Part shown: positions 62,880 to 64,000 of the stretch, piece by piece
Layout of the letters: each line of letters starts with the position of its first letter
Position numbering within the stretch: the first letter of the stretch is position 1
NCBI RefSeq assembly: GCF_000003815.2
Contig: NC_049982.1
Location: 9,878,890 to 9,942,889 of the forward strand
Length of the DNA: 64,000 bases
Direction of reading: 5' to 3'
Origin: Branchiostoma floridae
Taxonomy: Eukaryota; Chordata; Leptocardii; Amphioxiformes; Branchiostomatidae
Translations under genes and position numbers: made by a program
The notes under the pieces: model-generated
Told to the model about the DNA's origin: nothing
What the model saw: only the letters and a program-made list of their open reading frames with translations
Database searches by the model: none

Positions 62880-63390
62880 AGGAACCAAGCTAGTCACAAG
62901 ACTAGGCTATAAAGGACTTTGCCCGACGGCAAATATACCTGCTGCTTATCAAAAGGCTATGGGACGAACGAACGAACGAACGAAATATACCTGCCCTTCA
63001 TTCGCCAGTACACGCCCTTTCACCTTTAACTGCACTTATTTATAAACACACGTGGTCGCTTCCTTAGTAGAGCAGTTTCCCTCTGGGAATACCCACTGTC
63101 AGATTCTTTTAAAAACAGACTCCAAATATCGCTAAGTTCCTAATATCGCTAGGTAATAAATAACCGCATGTTACATCACTTATCTAAACACCTGGGTTTT
63201 TAGAAGCTCCTCCCCGACCAAGGTCGGCAGTGGGTTGGAAGCAGTATAACCAGTGGATGGGGTCACAAGCTAGGCACAAGACTAGGTTATAAAGGACTTT
63301 GCCCGACGGCAAATATACCTGCCATTCATTCGCCTCGTGCACGTCCTTTCACCTTTAACTGGACTTATTTATAAACACACGTGGTCGGGG
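62880..63390. repeat. Nested local duplication downstream of the LINE-like remnant
   Basis: AAGGACTTTGCCCGACGGCA and AAATATACCTGC occur near 62910-62942 and again near 63292-63321. ATTTATAAACACACGTGGTC occurs near 63039 and 63368. A (CGAA)n run lies near 62963-62983. With the LINE-like copies at 62165 and 63065 this forms a roughly 0.4-0.9 kb duplicated block. Confidence 0.6.
63065..63260 (+). mobile_element. LINE-like remnant, copy 2
   Basis: Reads FLSRAVSLWEYPLSDSFKNR, almost identical over about 75 bp to the copy at 62165. It is followed by the same CCCACTGTCAGATTC and CTGGGTTTTTAGAAGCTC blocks. The two copies diverge mainly by small indels. Confidence 0.55.
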
Positions 63391-63815
63391 TGGGCATGTT
63401 ACATCAACAGAATATACGGCAATACAATCTCGTGAAGCAGACCCTTGTATAGCCCGGAGAAATACTTTTGAAATTTATGTTTATGTCTCCGGTTTAAAAA
63501 CATAAAGATAGTACAGTTAAATAATATTATGTAGGTTATTGACAATAATATTATGTAGGTTATTGACAGAGGGCCAAGTGCGCTATCACTCTCTTTTGTA
63601 ACTAATAATATAAATCGCGCCTTACTGAGAAATAGTGACTTATTTTTTTGGGTTATCTTCGCAAAGGACAAACAAATAAACAAACGAGCATTTATGGTCT
63701 GATTCTTTTATTGCTCTGAACTCTATATTACGAAATGACCCTCATTCATAATGTGAAGAACGTATCACATGATGCATAAACTGTTACCTGCTTAAATGAA
63801 CGACCTACGCAGAAG

Positions 63816-63915
63816 NNNNNNNNNNNNNNNNNNNNNNNNNNNNNNNNNNNNNNNNNNNNNNNNNNNNNNNNNNNNNNNNNNNNNNNNNNNNNNNNNNNNN
63901 NNNNNNNNNNNNNNN
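63816..63915. other. Assembly gap (100 N)
   Basis: A run of exactly 100 N, a conventional unknown-size scaffold gap. Nothing recognisable flanks it. Confidence 0.95.
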
Positions 63916-64000
63916 TATAGTCAAACGACAATATTTGCACTGTCAGTCAGACTAAGGCACGTGACGGAGCGCAACAGTTCAAAGGTCGATTAACAGTTCT

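Noticed and set aside
1-64000. CRISPR arrays, operons, rRNA and tRNA genes
   Set aside because: None seen. The spliced metazoan gene structure makes bacterial features irrelevant, and no cloverleaf was found by eye, though a tRNA scan was not possible.

Overview
The window is animal nuclear DNA. Genes are long and split by short, good GT-AG introns. The encoded proteins are extracellular metazoan multidomain types: astacin, CUB, MAM, TSP1, EGF, DOMON, REJ, GAIN/GPS, PLAT and polycystin channel. Introns and spacers are full of small inverted-repeat (MITE-like) elements, LINE fragments and microsatellites. Gene content and compactness fit a cephalochordate (amphioxus, Branchiostoma) best. That species call is inference; I ran no search. 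Three runs of N mark assembly gaps (14563-14781, 32702-32801, 63816-63915).

Layout. (1) 464-1932, plus strand: one exon holding the channel half of a polycystin, the 3' end of a gene whose 5' part is not visible. (2) 2907-10310, minus strand, convergent with (1): a secreted astacin metalloprotease, resolved into 14 coding exons (574 aa) with signal peptide, propeptide, astacin, TSP1, CUB and MAM domains. (3) 12555-20712, minus strand: 16 visible coding exons of a GPI-anchored surface protein. After signal cleavage its mature N-terminus is a histidine, followed by an LPMO-like copper module, two EGF domains and two DOMON domains; one exon is probably lost in the first gap. (4) 25126-29525, minus strand: a nine-exon, 609-aa membrane guanylate-cyclase-like protein with a NIT (nitrate/nitrite-sensing) ectodomain. 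Several catalytic residues of its cyclase domain are substituted. (5) 30779-54331, minus strand: a very large polycystin-1-like receptor-channel of roughly 3,000 aa, with LamG, F-type lectin, pentraxin, discoidin-like, CUB, mucin-like, EGF, REJ, GAIN/GPS, PLAT and a polycystin channel.

East of 54.4 kb I see no convincing gene: one plausible orphan minus-strand exon (58514-58816), a signal-peptide-like start on the plus strand (60868), a 400-bp CA-rich microsatellite and duplicated LINE-like remnants at 62.2-63.4 kb.

The genes do not form an operon. Their shared theme is the cell surface and extracellular space: matrix proteolysis, a predicted copper/heme redox protein, a gas- or anion-sensing receptor and two polycystins. 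The strongest candidates for new biology are the LPMO-like/DOMON fusion, the apparently catalytically degenerate NIT cyclase, and a four-exon pentraxin cassette sitting inside an F-type lectin domain of the polycystin gene.
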